Below are positions 46,635 through 55,409 of a DNA stretch of 64,000 bases, in pieces; within the stretch, counting starts at the first letter, position 1, and every line of letters begins with the position of its first letter. The translations under genes and the position numbers were made by a program. The notes beneath the pieces were generated by a model. It did no database searches. It was given only the letters and a program-made list of their open reading frames with translations, and was not told where the DNA came from. The stretch lies in NCBI GenBank assembly GCA_028278625.1, contig JANQDY010000098.1, positions 1-64,000 of the forward strand, given 5' to 3'. The stretch comes from Thermodesulfobacteriota bacterium. Lineage in GTDB: Bacteria; Desulfobacterota; DSM-4660; Desulfatiglandales; Desulfatiglandaceae.

Positions 46635-47849
46635 ATGACCAAAACAGAGCTGTTGGAACTGATGAAGAATGGCGAAAGTTCCGGCGTCGAGTTCAAACGT
46701 GACACCATTGACAACAGGGCATTGGCCAAAGAGTTGGTTGCATTTGCCAACCTGCGGGGCGGGCGGGTGATTCTGGGTATTGAGGATGACGGCAGCGTTC
46801 TCGGTATCACCAGGGATCGCCTGGAAGAATGGGTGATGACCGCCTGCAGGGATAAGATACGCCCCGAGCTGATTCCCTATTATGAAATCATCCGTGAAGT
46901 GGCGCCGGGCAAAGATGTGGCGGTTATCCAAGTTGATCGCGGGTGGGCGGTTCACCATGTATGGCACAACAACCATCGGACCTATTATATTCGTGTGGGC
47001 ACGCAGAGCCGCGAGGCCAGTGCTGAGGAACTGGAGCGCTTGTTTCAACAACGCGGTACCTTCCGATTGGAAGTGCGCGGGGTGTCCGGATCTTCCGCAG
47101 AGGATTTTGACTATCGCCGGTTGAACGACTATTTCCAGCGCGTCCGTTCCCAAGATACACCAAAAGCAGATGAAGCTGATGCATGGCAAAATCTGCTCCT
47201 CAATACGGAATTCCTGATTGAAGAGGAGAACAGAAGATCGGCCACTGTGGCGGGATTGCTGCTTTTTTCCGCCAAGCCGAACCGATTCTTGCCACAAGCC
47301 GGTATTGATGCGGTCGCCTATCCCGGTAAAGAAAAAGACTATGCTGCCAAGGAACGCCTGACCATACGCGGGCCGATGACAGCGCTTTTGGCGGAAGACG
47401 GGATTGTCGATAATGGCCTCGTCGAACAAGCCGTGGAATTTGTAAAGCGGAATACAGAAGTTACCGCGACGCTTACAGATGGATCTAGGCGCGAGCAGAC
47501 ATGGACATACCCGGAAGAGGCGGTGAGGGAAACCATCGTCAATGCCCTGGTACATCGAGATTACCTATTGTCCGGTACGACGGTGGAATTGTCTATTTAT
47601 GAGGACCGATTGGAGGTCATATCTCCGGGGCGCCTTCCCAATGGCATCACACCCCAGCGGATGGTCACAGGATGCCGTTCAGCCCGCAACCAACTGCTCA
47701 AGGACGTCATGAGGGACTACGGTTATCTTGAGCACATGGGCATGGGAGTGCCTCGAAAAATCGTAAAAGGGATGCAAAAACACAACGGGACAATGCCCGA
47801 TTTGATCGAGGATGAAGAGCTTTTTACGGTACGACTCTGGAATAGATGA
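46635..47849 (+). CDS. AlbA_2 (Schlafen-like) domain ATP-binding protein
   Basis: 404 residues. N-terminal AlbA_2 DNA/RNA-binding domain: ESSGVEFKRDTIDNRALAKE in part, then VAFANLRGGRVILGIEDDG (about 38-56). A GHKL-type ATPase module ends the protein: EAVRETIVNALVHRDY, LEVISPGRLPNGITPQRM, RSARNQLLKDVM and EHMGMGVPRKIVKGM. This architecture (ATP-dependent helicase RecG-related in annotations) is frequent next to defence genes. It lies 11 bases after trlF, so one transcript is likely. Confidence 0.8.
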   Translation: MTKTELLELMKNGESSGVEFKRDTIDNRALAKELVAFANLRGGRVILGIEDDGSVLGITRDRLEEWVMTACRDKIRPELIPYYEIIREVAPGKDVAVIQVDRGWAVHHVWHNNHRTYYIRVGTQSREASAEELERLFQQRGTFRLEVRGVSGSSAEDFDYRRLNDYFQRVRSQDTPKADEADAWQNLLLNTEFLIEEENRRSATVAGLLLFSAKPNRFLPQAGIDAVAYPGKEKDYAAKERLTIRGPMTALLAEDGIVDNGLVEQAVEFVKRNTEVTATLTDGSRREQTWTYPEEAVRETIVNALVHRDYLLSGTTVELSIYEDRLEVISPGRLPNGITPQRMVTGCRSARNQLLKDVMRDYGYLEHMGMGVPRKIVKGMQKHNGTMPDLIEDEELFTVRLWNR

Positions 47850-47855
47850 TCAAAG

Positions 47856-48008
47856 ATGTCGCGTCTGGCCCCCCTGCGGGATGAACTGCTTCGCGGGGAT
47901 CTGCCTGGCCTTTATATCGGATGGCTGGCGACCGTGACCGGGGAAGGGGTGGATGACGATGAAATGGAGCCCCTATGCCTGGTAAAAGCCGGGATCTGGA
48001 AGGATTGA
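47856..48008 (+). pseudogene. Decayed fragment, likely of a SWIM-associated protein
   Basis: Fifty codons reading LAPLRDELLRGDLPGLYIGW and then GEGVDDDEMEP, which resembles an internal part of large proteins found next to SWIM zinc-finger genes (usual pattern 'l.plr..ll.gdlr.lYlgwla'). Here the segment starts and stops abruptly. After EP the frame shifts: the +1 frame continues more like the parent. It is a remnant with no sign of the rest nearby. Confidence 0.4.
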
Positions 48009-48011
48009 TAA

Positions 48012-49244
48012 ATGATGACAAGAGGAAATCCGAAAAACGGCAAGGAACTCGATGAATTGGACGAGTTGATTGAGGAGATCATCATTGACGCGTATGGCGA
48101 CGCTGAGCAGCTCTGGGCCTTTTTTCAGGCATTTGAGGACGACGTTGCGCTGCCGGCCGACGGGTTCGTCATCGGGGAACCGGTTTCAGTGGTGGCAGTG
48201 GAGTACGATGGCAATGAAAGGCGCGGATTGACGGCAAGATGCCGTCGCGAGGACGGGTCTGAATATGTGGTTGCGGCCTCCGATGTCCTGCTGCCACAGG
48301 CATCGGCAGGGGCACGCTATATCGCCGCCTACCGCAGATGGCTGAACCTCGATCCTTACCCTGTTAAACAGCGGAACCTCCCCCGACCCGGGCGACAGCA
48401 CAAGGCAGCAGATGATGACATCGACCTGAGCAAACCCGTCGAATTGATTGTTCTATCGGTCAAGGAGCCGACCGCCCGGTGCCGTCTTTTGGGGAGTGAA
48501 CGGGTCATTACCCTGCGCGCAAGTCGTCTCTGGAAGGTGGTGCCTGGCGCCATCGCAACGGTAATACCCCGAAAACAGTGGCGTTACGGCGGCCATCCGT
48601 ATCTCTCCGGCGAGATTCAATCGACTCGAATCAACGCAAAGGCCCTTGATCTGGTGCCCTTGGGGCTTGAAGATATGGGCATGTGGGACCCTGAGGAAGA
48701 ATACTGGGGAGAAGAAAACGAACCCCTCGAGGGATGGGCCCTGCCGATCATCGCTTCCGGCCGCCGTCCCATGTTCGAAATGGAGCAGGTGCTGCCCAGC
48801 GAGGACCCTGATGATCCTCTCAATGACCCCATCACACGGTCTGTCGATCTCAAAGATGCCGGCGAAGAGGGAGAGGAGGCGATTAGGATCTTGATGGAGC
48901 TTTGCCAGGTGGATCTCCGCTGCATTGATGCCCATTCGCATCTGGGCAGTTTGGTCTTTGATCACCACCCGCAGTTTGCTATCTTGCATTACGAAGTCGG
49001 CCTGCGCATCGGCGAGCTGTCGCTGGGAAACGACTTTACCGGAGTGCTCCTTTGGAGCCTTATCGACAACCGTCCGTTTCTGCGCTGCATGCACGGCTAC
49101 GGATTGTGTTTGTGGCGTCTTGAGCGCTTTGAAGAGGCGGAACAAATATTTCAACGGATGCTCTGGCTGAACCCGTCCGACAACCAGGGCGTGCGGTTTC
49201 TCATCGATGAGGTGAAGGCGAAAAACTCCTGGGAGGATCGTTAA
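48012..49244 (+). CDS. Uncharacterised 410-residue protein
   Basis: A soluble acidic protein. Residues 1-110 contain a small beta domain (GFVIGEPVSVVAVEYDGNER) with a repeated strand pattern, and 140-230 another (ELIVLSVKEPTARCRLLGSE). The C-terminal 130 residues are helical and TPR-like (LHYEVGLRIGELSLGNDFTG, ERFEEAEQIFQRMLWLNPSD). AAGGA precedes ATG 48012. I do not recognise a named family. It closes the accessory segment that starts with TrlF. Confidence 0.7.
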   Translation: MMTRGNPKNGKELDELDELIEEIIIDAYGDAEQLWAFFQAFEDDVALPADGFVIGEPVSVVAVEYDGNERRGLTARCRREDGSEYVVAASDVLLPQASAGARYIAAYRRWLNLDPYPVKQRNLPRPGRQHKAADDDIDLSKPVELIVLSVKEPTARCRLLGSERVITLRASRLWKVVPGAIATVIPRKQWRYGGHPYLSGEIQSTRINAKALDLVPLGLEDMGMWDPEEEYWGEENEPLEGWALPIIASGRRPMFEMEQVLPSEDPDDPLNDPITRSVDLKDAGEEGEEAIRILMELCQVDLRCIDAHSHLGSLVFDHHPQFAILHYEVGLRIGELSLGNDFTGVLLWSLIDNRPFLRCMHGYGLCLWRLERFEEAEQIFQRMLWLNPSDNQGVRFLIDEVKAKNSWEDR

Positions 49245-49263
49245 ACAGATATTGGCTGTAAAG

Positions 49264-49310
49264 ACCCAATTCTGGATTCTGTCTTCTGGCTCCTGGATTC
49301 TTGGCTTGTA
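49264..49310. repeat. Second copy of the CAGGAGCCAGAAG-type repeat
   Basis: The space between the two convergent genes holds repeats of CTGGATTC and the reverse complement of CAGGAGCCAGAAG (49283-49295), also present after urtE. A dispersed intergenic repeat is the simplest reading. Confidence 0.5.
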
Positions 49311-49313
49311 AAT

Positions 49314-49835
49314 CTAAGAAACCAACCCGTGGACCTTCAGCTTACGGTAGATGGGCGGCACCATGAGGGAACCCAGGACACCAAAGAGAATTCCGGAGGC
49401 GGATGAAATGAGCGCATGCTGGATAATGATATCCCAATCGATGCCGATAACCCACTCCACTATAATGATGCTCAAAAAGCGGCTTGCGGCACCCAAAGCC
49501 CCCACAAGGGCACATGCCAAATAGCTTCCCGCCAGTCCCGTGGAGAAGATACCCGCCACATCGACGATGAGTGCCGGAAACAGAAACTTGAGCATAATCA
49601 GCGGTCCGCCCTTTCCCATGCCCAAGAGCGTACACAGGAGGCCCGCCAGAATGCCCGTAAGGGTTGCGGCACCCATCTTGGGAACGCATCCCCGCCCCAG
49701 AATCAGGAAGAACATAGTGAAAAGCATGGCATGTCCCGGAATGTTCAGATGCAATCGAAATGCGGCCCTGGTAATGACAATGAAGCAGGCACAGAATGCG
49801 AGGCAGAGCGCTTCTTGAAGGGTCGGTTTCTTCAT
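49314..49835 (-). CDS. ECF transporter S component (substrate-binding membrane subunit)
   Basis: 173 residues with five or six transmembrane segments. Small hydrophobic integral proteins of this size next to EcfT and double EcfA genes are S components. The substrate cannot be inferred: no match to RibU, ThiT or BioY motifs is apparent. The sequence HLNIPGHAMLFTMFFLILGRG near the N-terminus may line the binding site. Overlaps ecfT by four bases. Confidence 0.7.
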   Translation of the reverse strand: MKKPTLQEALCLAFCACFIVITRAAFRLHLNIPGHAMLFTMFFLILGRGCVPKMGAATLTGILAGLLCTLLGMGKGGPLIMLKFLFPALIVDVAGIFSTGLAGSYLACALVGALGAASRFLSIIIVEWVIGIDWDIIIQHALISSASGILFGVLGSLMVPPIYRKLKVHGLVS

Positions 49836-50506
49836 GGGCGAGGCTGTTCTTCAAATCCCCTGGCCTCGGCGGAAAGGGCGGCCGTGCGTGCGGTTTTGAG
49901 GGCACGCACCATGAGAGGGACCATGAGGCATTCAAAAAGATCCTTCCAGTTCTTTGGTTTCCAGGCGTAGCGAAACCCCACGGGTGCCCCCCGAAGCTGC
50001 TGGGCCATGGCGATCTCTTTTGACTCGCGGGCAAAAAAAGGGACGAACCGCATGCTGGTAAAGAGGAGAAAACCGAGTCTTTCAGGGATCACCTTTTTGA
50101 GGCCCTGCATCATTTGAGCCGCCTGGGTGGTGCGCAGCATCACCGTACCGGGCAAGAAAAGAAGAAGAATCTGAAAACCGGTCCTCAGTCCCGGCCAAAG
50201 GCCTTCCATTAACCCATACTTCATGAGGTAGAGGAGCAGGATAATCGCCATTTGAACCAGAAAAAACCGAATATCCCGCCAAAGATTGGAGAGCCCCAGA
50301 TGGGCGGAAAGATACCAGGCCAGATTGACGGCCAGAAGACCCAGCAGCATCCAAGGTTCTTTGGCGGCGATGGCAGCGGCGGAGAGGGCCGCTGTAAAGA
50401 GAATCTTCCAGCCGGCACCCAATCGGTGAACGATGGAATCACCGGCGCAGTACTGAAAGGGAACGCCTCTAAACCCGCCGTTGCTTTTTCTATTGTGAGG
50501 CTTCAA
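49832..50506 (-). CDS. ecfT: ECF transporter T component
   Basis: 224 residues, EcfT/CbiQ family. Five or six transmembrane segments and two coupling helices with the Ala-Arg-Gly signature ending in ARGFEEQ (late residues, the second 'ARG' motif) and an earlier LRGAPVGFRYA. It joins the double ATPase to the S component. Overlaps its neighbours on both sides. Confidence 0.88.
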   Translation of the reverse strand: MKPHNRKSNGGFRGVPFQYCAGDSIVHRLGAGWKILFTAALSAAAIAAKEPWMLLGLLAVNLAWYLSAHLGLSNLWRDIRFFLVQMAIILLLYLMKYGLMEGLWPGLRTGFQILLLFLPGTVMLRTTQAAQMMQGLKKVIPERLGFLLFTSMRFVPFFARESKEIAMAQQLRGAPVGFRYAWKPKNWKDLFECLMVPLMVRALKTARTAALSAEARGFEEQPRP

Positions 50507-51869
50507 TGTGTCCTCCCTTTAATATGAAGGTTTCGTCGGCCCAGTCTTCCTCCGGCAGAAATTCATGGGACGCAATCACCACCGTCGTGCCCTTTTCCTT
50601 GCACAAACGGGACAGGATCCCTAACAGGCGCTTTCTTCGCGCAAGATCAAGACCCGCGAACGGCTCATCGAGCATGAGAATCCGGGGTCTCGGCGCCATA
50701 ATGGAAGCGAGGGTCACCCGGTGCTGTTCACCGAAACTGAGCGTCAGAGGTGAATGCTTTCTCAAATGGTCCACGCCGAACATTTCAAGGACCTCTTCCA
50801 CCCGCGCCCGAATCTCACGGGCCTTAAGCCCCATCCGTTTGAGGGTGAAGGCCACTTCATCCTCCACCGCCTCTTCGAAAAGCTGCCGTTCCGGGTTCTG
50901 GAAAAGGATTGCCATTTTTCCTAGGAGCCTGCCCGGCAAAGGCCTCCCCAGTCCTGTCACGTGAACGGTCCCAGACTGGGGTCGGACAAGCCCGGCCATG
51001 CACTTTAAAAGCGTCGACTTCCCCGCCCCGTTATGGCCGTGGATGAATGTCCGCCGACCGGGCATCAGCCGGAGGTTTAGATGGTCAAACAGGGGCCGGC
51101 CGTTACTTCCGGAGATGAAAAGCCCTTCTACGCTCACAAGAGGCGCTTCGGTTTTTACGGTACCTGACGCTCGGCTTTGGTTTTGCCTTTTCGGGGAAAG
51201 GGACAACGCTGACGGAAACCGTTCGTCGATGCGGTCGATACGCCCCCGGTCCATGAAAACATACCGGTCCGCCAGAGATTCAAAAGGGCCCAGCTCGTGA
51301 TCGGCAATCATCAGTGTACAGCCGGATCTCTTCATTTCTTCCAGCATCTCTTTCAGCCGGGTTTTTCCGGGGGCATCCAATTGGGCCGTGGGTTCATCCA
51401 AAAGCAGCGTATTGGGAGCGGTGGAAATCACCGACGCAATGGCCAGCCGATGGGCCTGACCCGCTGAAAGGGTTTCCACATTCCGCGATTCAAAGCCGGT
51501 CAGGGAGACGGTTTTGAGGCTCATTTGAACGGCTTTTAGGATCTCTTCCCGCCCAAATCCGAAATGCTGGGGCCCGAAGGCCACTTCGTCGGCAACGGTG
51601 GTACAAAGGAGCTGGCTCTCCGCATTTTGAAACACCAGCCCCGCGTGACCATGCCCGTTGCCATTGGCCAGTTGAATGGCCCCTTTTTTCCGTCCCTCCT
51701 TTAAGAGCCCCTTAATTGCCAGAAAAAGGGTGCTCTTACCGCAGCCAGAGGGCCCGGTCACACAAACGCACTCACCGGGCTGGACCGACAGCGTGAGACC
51801 GCTCAGGGCCCAGGCCTTTCTATCGGGGTACTGATAGCCGTATTCCCTTATGTCAACCGCGGGCTTCAT
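50490..51869 (-). CDS. ecfA: Double ATPase of an ECF transporter (EcfA-A' fusion)
   Basis: 459 residues from ATG at 51869, five bases after AAGGGG; the longer frame to 52025 is inside the neighbouring gene. Two ABC domains in tandem: Walker A GPSGCGKST and GHNGAGKST, signatures LSAGQAHRLAIA and LSFGEQHRV, Walker B LLLDEPTAQLD and LMLDEPFAGLD. This fused form replaces separate EcfA1 and EcfA2. It powers the importer with the T and S components encoded next. Confidence 0.92.
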   Translation of the reverse strand: MKPAVDIREYGYQYPDRKAWALSGLTLSVQPGECVCVTGPSGCGKSTLFLAIKGLLKEGRKKGAIQLANGNGHGHAGLVFQNAESQLLCTTVADEVAFGPQHFGFGREEILKAVQMSLKTVSLTGFESRNVETLSAGQAHRLAIASVISTAPNTLLLDEPTAQLDAPGKTRLKEMLEEMKRSGCTLMIADHELGPFESLADRYVFMDRGRIDRIDERFPSALSLSPKRQNQSRASGTVKTEAPLVSVEGLFISGSNGRPLFDHLNLRLMPGRRTFIHGHNGAGKSTLLKCMAGLVRPQSGTVHVTGLGRPLPGRLLGKMAILFQNPERQLFEEAVEDEVAFTLKRMGLKAREIRARVEEVLEMFGVDHLRKHSPLTLSFGEQHRVTLASIMAPRPRILMLDEPFAGLDLARRKRLLGILSRLCKEKGTTVVIASHEFLPEEDWADETFILKGGHIEASQ

Positions 51870-51870
51870 A

Positions 51871-52590
51871 TCACCCCTTTTTCCTCTTTCCCCCCACTGC
51901 CCTCCAGAGGTCATTTTTTTCTTTTTTGACCGCCAGGACCGCCCGGTTGCCCCAGAGCCTCGGGCGCAGCCAGTTATGGGTATGGACCCGGTCGTTGGGG
52001 GCCGGTGGTTTCGCGTCCCGCTCAAGGGACGTCACCAGAATTTGGGCCTTCATAAGCTCATCCACGGATACCACCTCCGGAAAATCCCGAAGGCATCCAA
52101 ATTCTATGAAACGGCCGCTCCACCCTGAAGCGGTCAAACCCACGGCGGCGGCAGCGCCGATAATGCCGTCGTTGGTACCGCCGTGTCCCGAGAGATGAAA
52201 CCCGGAAGCCGCCGAACGGGCCTCCCGTTTTGAAACCACCTCACGGGTGCAGAGATAACCGAAATCAGTGAGCGCCGTCAGATCCCTGTCACCGTTTGAT
52301 GCGACGCAGACGCCGGGATCACTTCCTGCTAGAGAGTGCCGTTCAATGTGTTCGATGGCGAGGCGTGTCAGTTTCTCCGTCATATGCTGGTGATGCACAT
52401 CCACCACCACACAGGCGGAGCTGTTGTGGGACGTATAGGGAATATCGTCATGGAGCAGCAGCTGCTGTCGCACCACACCCCATATGCGGCATTCTTCCGG
52501 CAGTTCCCTTTCAAACCATCGGGCCAGCTTTCCGGTGCCGCGATCAGCGTCTTTGTTGTCCGTATCGTCAAAGCCGATGTAAACGCGCAT
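51871..52590 (-). CDS. Free-standing TiaS-like (FDDTDN) protein
   Basis: 239 residues from ATG at 52590, preceded by AAGGAAATGGAAA. It opens MRVYIGFDDTDN..GTGKLARWFE, the same pattern as the N-terminal catalytic domain of archaeal tRNA(Ile2) agmatinylcytidine synthetase TiaS. Later parts such as SHNSSACVVVDVHH and GHGGTNDGIIGAAAAVGL also follow that fold. TiaS's zinc-ribbon and OB domains are absent. It lies inside an uptake operon between a TonB receptor and an ECF ATPase, so a role in tRNA is unlikely; it may modify the imported compound. Function unknown. Confidence 0.6.
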   Translation of the reverse strand: MRVYIGFDDTDNKDADRGTGKLARWFERELPEECRIWGVVRQQLLLHDDIPYTSHNSSACVVVDVHHQHMTEKLTRLAIEHIERHSLAGSDPGVCVASNGDRDLTALTDFGYLCTREVVSKREARSAASGFHLSGHGGTNDGIIGAAAAVGLTASGWSGRFIEFGCLRDFPEVVSVDELMKAQILVTSLERDAKPPAPNDRVHTHNWLRPRLWGNRAVLAVKKEKNDLWRAVGGKRKKG

Positions 52591-52616
52591 TTTCCATTTC
52601 CTTGGTTCAGCCCACA

Positions 52617-54635
52617 CTAGAAACGGAGCGCCACGCCGCCGTATATGATCCGTCCGGCCGCCGGAAATCCGTAACTGTACTCATAATTCTTGTCAAAAAG
52701 GTTGTCCGCGCCAATATAGACATCCAGAAAGTTGTTGAAAAAGGTCTGGTCGAATTTCAGATTGACGATGGCATAGTTGTCCAGCTTGGCCTTTGTAAAG
52801 GGTTCCGATCGCTCGTAGTAATACTGGTCCGCGATGTAGATCACATTGGCGTAAGCGGAAAAACCGAAATGGAAAGTGTATTTCCCTTCAAGGGTCAGCT
52901 TATGCTTGGGCCTGTACTGCAGCTCGTCTTTGGGGCTGTTGGGGGATTTATCCTCCGTATCCATAAAGGTATATCCCAAACGCAATAGAAGCGGGTCGAT
53001 GAACCGGGTTTCGGCCGTGATTTCAAACCCCTGAAACCGGTATTTGTCGTAATTGTGAAAGTAGTCGTCATCGTACGGTTTTTCGATGTAGTCATCCACG
53101 TCGGACAAGAATCCGTCAATGGCCACCCGGCTGTTGAGGGGCAGTTTCTGTTCGAAACCCAGCTCGAAATTGTCGGAAGTCTCGGGCACCAGATCCGGAT
53201 TTCCCTCTCCAACCGAGTACAACTGCCGAAGTGAAGGGAACCGTATTTTCCTTGCATAGGCGCCCCGAACCCTGGAACCTTTTACGATATCGTAATAGAC
53301 GCCGGCCATATAGCTTCCCTTGTTTTCGTTGTCTCCCGAGTCCTTATTCTGCCAGTAATGACCGTATCCCAGAACGATTCCAAGGCTGTCAAAGAGGGTA
53401 ATATCGTATTCCAGGGAAGCGCTGTAGAGCCAGTAACTCCATGAATCATCGAAATTCCTGAACTCCCAATTCTTGCCCACTTTCACATCCCGGATCTTTC
53501 CATTGGATTCATATTGCTGCTTCTGGGCATCGAGGGCCAGGGTAAATGACCCGGCGGATTTTAAATCGACGGCCGTCTGAAGGGTCCCCCCCCAGATCTT
53601 TGATTTGCCGTCCTCAAAGTAAGTGTTTTTCTTGGTCATGGAATTGTAGTTTTCGTCGTCATACCGCGTGCGGTCTTCGTCATACTCGTTGAAATAGGCC
53701 CAACCGCGAAGCTCCACCGGCCCCGGCACATCATAGCTGGTTGAAAGCTGGGTATTGAATCCCTGAAAATGATTCACCCGTTCATATTTTGGATTGTTGG
53801 CATAAGGGTCGGGATCGGTTTTGGTATTTTGCTTGGTGCTGGGGGGTATGCCGTAATTGCCGTTTACAAAACTGGCCACCAGTCCCAGGTCCCATTCATC
53901 CGTGGGTGAATATCCGATGTTGCCGAAAATGTTGTTCCTTCGGTTGTCGCTGTTGACCCGATCTCCCCCCTCTTGAAGGGGTGTTGCCTCAAAACCGTTG
54001 GAAAGCGGATAATCATCTTGTGAGGCCATGCTGCCGCTCACAAAGAAGTCCACCTTGTCTTCGGCACCGCCAAGATTAAATCGGCCCAGGCGGCTTGATC
54101 CCTCGCCGATTTCACCGGAAGCCATTCCCTTAATGCCCTCCGTTCCCTTTTTCGTGATGATATTGATAACGCCGCCCAAGCCGCCCTGACCGTAGAGAAC
54201 GGAGCTTGCACCGTAGCTGACCTTGATTTTGGCGATGTTTTCCGTGGGAATGATGGCAGGATCAAACTGGCCGTCGTAGGTGGAATTGAGGGGAACTCCG
54301 TCCAGCAGGAGCAGAACATGCCGTGATCTGAAACCGTGGATATCGATCCTGGGAACCCCATCCGCGGCGGTCCGGATCTGCACCCCCGGCAGCAGCTGAA
54401 GGGCCTGGTCCAGGGTTCGGGCATCCTTGTTTTCAATGTCCTGGGCCGTTATTTCCCGTACGGTACCGGCGGTCTCCACCACATCCTGCCTGGCAGACAC
54501 CACCACTTCACCCAGGGTGTAAACCCCTTCATCCTTGTTTTCAGGTTCCTCCGCTACTGTTATGGAAGCAGGTGCAAAAAGCATCATAGTAACGCAAAGT
54601 AACCCAAACCAACTTCTAAACCCTCTCTTTTTCAT
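52617..54635 (-). CDS. TonB-dependent outer-membrane receptor
   Basis: 672 residues with a signal peptide (about 1-28). Plug domain: LGEVVVSAR (TonB-box region), LDQALQLLPGVQI, IDIHGFRSRHVLLLLDGVPL, IKVSYGASSVLYGQGGLGGVI. The C-terminal part is a beta barrel ending in GGVALRF with a final phenylalanine. It carries iron complexes, cobalamin or similar molecules across the outer membrane using TonB energy. The downstream ECF genes suggest a route to the cytoplasm. It is the first gene of the operon. Confidence 0.93.
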   Translation of the reverse strand: MKKRGFRSWFGLLCVTMMLFAPASITVAEEPENKDEGVYTLGEVVVSARQDVVETAGTVREITAQDIENKDARTLDQALQLLPGVQIRTAADGVPRIDIHGFRSRHVLLLLDGVPLNSTYDGQFDPAIIPTENIAKIKVSYGASSVLYGQGGLGGVINIITKKGTEGIKGMASGEIGEGSSRLGRFNLGGAEDKVDFFVSGSMASQDDYPLSNGFEATPLQEGGDRVNSDNRRNNIFGNIGYSPTDEWDLGLVASFVNGNYGIPPSTKQNTKTDPDPYANNPKYERVNHFQGFNTQLSTSYDVPGPVELRGWAYFNEYDEDRTRYDDENYNSMTKKNTYFEDGKSKIWGGTLQTAVDLKSAGSFTLALDAQKQQYESNGKIRDVKVGKNWEFRNFDDSWSYWLYSASLEYDITLFDSLGIVLGYGHYWQNKDSGDNENKGSYMAGVYYDIVKGSRVRGAYARKIRFPSLRQLYSVGEGNPDLVPETSDNFELGFEQKLPLNSRVAIDGFLSDVDDYIEKPYDDDYFHNYDKYRFQGFEITAETRFIDPLLLRLGYTFMDTEDKSPNSPKDELQYRPKHKLTLEGKYTFHFGFSAYANVIYIADQYYYERSEPFTKAKLDNYAIVNLKFDQTFFNNFLDVYIGADNLFDKNYEYSYGFPAAGRIIYGGVALRF

Positions 54636-54675
54636 TTTACTTTTCTCTTTCCTCCTTATGGTGATTTTGACACAT

Positions 54676-54706
54676 CGCTCAGCAAGACAATAGAATCTCC
54701 TGAGCG
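54676..54706 (-). promoter_or_regulatory. Hairpin in the leader of the TonB-receptor mRNA
   Basis: CGCTCAG and CTGAGCG, a seven-base inverted repeat with a 17-base loop, lies between the promoter and the receptor gene. Possible roles are an operator or an RNA structure sensing the imported compound. I do not see a cobalamin, TPP or other known riboswitch core. Confidence 0.45.
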
Positions 54707-54714
54707 AAGTTGAG

Positions 54715-54744
54715 ATAATAGACGCTGAGGTTATATTTTGTCAA
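54715..54744 (-). promoter_or_regulatory. Sigma-70 promoter of the TonB-ECF operon
   Basis: On the minus strand: TTGACA (54739-54744), 18 bases, TATTAT (54715-54720). The -35 box is perfect and the -10 box is five of six. It would start transcription near 54708, about 72 bases upstream of the receptor gene, just before the leader hairpin. Confidence 0.65.
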
Positions 54745-55149
54745 CCGAAATGCTATGGAAAGGGGTACCGCTGAAGACAGGGACACATATCTACGAAAAA
54801 GTACCGCAAAATGACCTGCGAGAACGCCAACCACCCAGAAACCACTGCAAAACCAGAAACATCTCGTTCAGAGAGAAGCCTTCTTCGTTCTCAAAAAGGG
54901 TTTTCTGGGACAGAACGTACAACCGATCGGAAATTTTGAAGAACGGATTTATGGGATGGTACGATTTTCATTGGGATCGCATCATGGTTGCGGATTTTCA
55001 TCATAATCCGAAATAGGATTAAGATTTCTTATGTACAAACGGATTTTTGATTTGAAACAAATGCGAGATCGTCTGATAACTGCCGCAGCTCATGGGCAAA
55101 GATCAGGCGTTAACGGACAATAAACCCTCACAATGCCCGGGCTGATCAA
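54745..55149. other. 405-base gap with no gene called
   Basis: A 92-codon frame (54738-55016) overlaps the promoter, starts with TTG and has no family features, so it is rejected. A short inverted repeat CGGATT-N8-AATCCG is at 54991-55010. Otherwise the stretch is without visible signal. It separates the uptake operon from a second accessory segment. Confidence 0.5.
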
Positions 55150-55392
55150 TTAAGATCCGTCCCAATTCCGCAGCGGTTCAAAAAGATGCTCCAGACCGTT
55201 TACTTTTATTTCGTAAACGGTCCTGAGCATATCCCCCAGCTTCCCGTTTGGAAATCCTTTTTGAGAAAACCAGACCACATAGGGCTCCGGCAAATCGATC
55301 AACTTCCGGCCCTTATATTTGCCAAAGGGCATTTTCATTTGAGCCAGTTCCAGCAGAATCGCCGGATCGGGCATGCAGCGGTTTTCTTCCAT
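55150..55392 (-). CDS. DUF3820-family small protein
   Basis: 80 residues with the DUF3820 signature MPFGKYKGRKLIDLPEPYVVWF (about 21-42; key residues Gly-Lys-Tyr-Lys-Gly and Leu-Pro-Glu-x-Tyr). This family is small, basic and of unknown function, sometimes annotated as a putative quorum-sensing-regulated factor. The upstream gene ends 17 bases before. Confidence 0.75.
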   Translation of the reverse strand: MEENRCMPDPAILLELAQMKMPFGKYKGRKLIDLPEPYVVWFSQKGFPNGKLGDMLRTVYEIKVNGLEHLFEPLRNWDGS

Positions 55393-55409
55393 TTTTTATC
55401 CAACCGACT

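Noticed and set aside
54676..54706. Cobalamin riboswitch before the TonB receptor
   Set aside because: The leader is only about 70 bases and lacks the B12-box; only a simple hairpin is seen.
54738..55016. 92-codon frame divergent from the TonB receptor
   Set aside because: TTG start, overlaps the promoter, no recognisable protein features.
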